The notes under the pieces were generated by a model that saw only the letters and a program-made list of their open reading frames with translations, searched no databases and had not been told where the DNA came from. A program made the position numbers and the translations under genes. Shown in pieces: positions 14,220 to 14,487 of a stretch of 14,487 nt of DNA (position 1 is the stretch's first letter; each line of letters begins with the position of its first letter). The stretch is from an uncultured Verrucomicrobiota bacterium (lineage in GTDB: Bacteria; Verrucomicrobiota; Verrucomicrobiia; Opitutales; Opitutaceae), in assembly GCA_903919625.1 (NCBI GenBank), contig CAIXIZ010000223.1:1-14487 (forward strand), written 5' to 3'.

Positions 14220-14370
14220 ATCAGGGCCGGGCGCGATACGCCGGGCGCGCGGTCTGGTTGCAGGCCAGCTCGCTGCGCTGGCTCCGGTCTGACCGGGCCG
14301 TCCGCATCCGGCACGACGGCGCCCAAAATCCGGAAATCCAGCGGCGTTGATCTGAGGCGGTCGCTGCCGC

Positions 14371-14440
14371 TAGAGCATATTAAATAATAGTGTAGCCGTT
14401 TTGTGCTGGTCTTTCTCCCGCGACCGGTCAGTCTCGGGGC
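14371..14440 (+). mobile_element. Probable left end and leader of an IS630-family insertion sequence
   Basis: Base composition changes sharply at tagagcatattaaataata (from 14371), an AT-rich strip in otherwise GC-rich DNA, 70 bases before an IS630-type transposase start. IS630 elements insert at TA dinucleotides, and a TA stands at 14371-14372. The tattaaataat segment could also supply a -10 box. The right end is outside the window, so the terminal inverted repeat and exact boundary cannot be checked. Confidence 0.45.
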
Positions 14441-14487
14441 ATGAAAACTCTCTCCTTGGATTTACGGGAACGGATCTTAGCCGCCTA
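14441..14487 (+). CDS. IS630-family transposase, N-terminal fragment (cut by window end)
   Basis: ATG at 14441 opens a frame of 15 complete codons reading MKTLSLDLRERILAA, with the next codon beginning TA. This matches the characteristic IS630 family N-terminus (M-K-x-x-S-x-D-L-R-x-R-(I/V)-(L/V)-x-A), the start of its helix-turn-helix DNA-binding domain. The DDE catalytic domain would lie beyond the window. Whether the gene is intact, or is followed by a second reading frame as in some IS630 members, cannot be seen. The upstream cggggc is at best a weak ribosome-binding site. Confidence 0.75.
   Translation, partial: MKTLSLDLRERILAA

Larger units (their letters stand above)
14140..14440. other. 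301-base stretch with no supported gene: repeat copy, hairpins, AT-rich strip
   Basis: This gap holds, in order, a hairpin gagac-caac-gtctc (14181-14194), copy B of the short repeat, a GC-rich fold GCCAGC/GCTGGC (14264-14269 with 14277-14282) and, from 14371, an abrupt AT-rich strip (gcatattaaataatag) leading to the transposase start. A start-less open frame of 55 codons (14183-14350) is present, but it has no start codon and no recognised family. I see no tRNA or other known RNA. Confidence 0.5.

Noticed and set aside
14183..14350. 55-codon open frame in the final gap, possible gene remnant
   Set aside because: It has no start codon and no family resemblance, and frames of this length arise easily in GC-rich DNA.

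Overview
The window is a GC-rich bacterial segment with dense genes, nearly all on the + strand. The gene complement suggests a Gram-negative member of the Verrucomicrobiota, possibly an Opitutales/Opitutaceae-like organism. The clues are a secretin (so an outer membrane), a tiny bS22/COX24-like basic protein, and a giant secreted RCC1/CARDB protein rich in beta domains. This placement comes from family resemblance only; no phylogenetic test was possible.

Layout. 1-825 is the 3' end of an AddA/UvrD-type helicase-nuclease gene: helicase motif VI followed by a complete-looking PD-(D/E)XK nuclease domain. 980-1081 is a 33-codon gene for a very basic peptide resembling small ribosomal protein bS22 (AURKAIP1/COX24 domain). 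1254-5817 is a tightly packed, overlapping five-gene cluster with the order and topology of a type IV pilus / type II secretion alignment complex: PilM-like, PilN-like, PilO-like, a PilP/GspC-like periplasmic protein, and a secretin (PilQ/GspD). 44 bases later, at 5862-12929, the same strand carries a gene for a 2355-residue secreted protein. It has a signal peptide, an RCC1 beta-propeller, four tandem CARDB double-domain repeats of about 247 residues, a pair of beta-sandwich-like repeats, further CARDB-like modules and a C-terminal fibronectin III domain. 13137-13628 encodes a YetF/DUF421 membrane protein and 13750-14139 a stand-alone CheY-like receiver. The last 300 bases hold a structured, apparently non-coding stretch, an AT-rich strip and the first 15 codons of an IS630-family transposase (from 14441), cut by the window end.

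How the genes may work together. The PilM-N-O-P-secretin set should form a continuous bridge from cytoplasm to outer membrane. No assembly ATPase, platform protein or (pseudo)pilin is encoded here, so those parts must come from elsewhere or be absent. The gene for the giant beta-rich protein directly behind the secretin makes it the best candidate for an exported substrate or surface partner of the machine. This is inference from position and signal peptide and is the most interesting hypothesis in the window. The flanking genes (AddA, bS22-like, YetF, receiver) look functionally unrelated.

Non-coding points of note are a six-unit heptamer tandem repeat upstream of the yetF-like gene, a 17-base near-identical element found just after two different genes, and several hairpins lacking the T-tract of a classical terminator.
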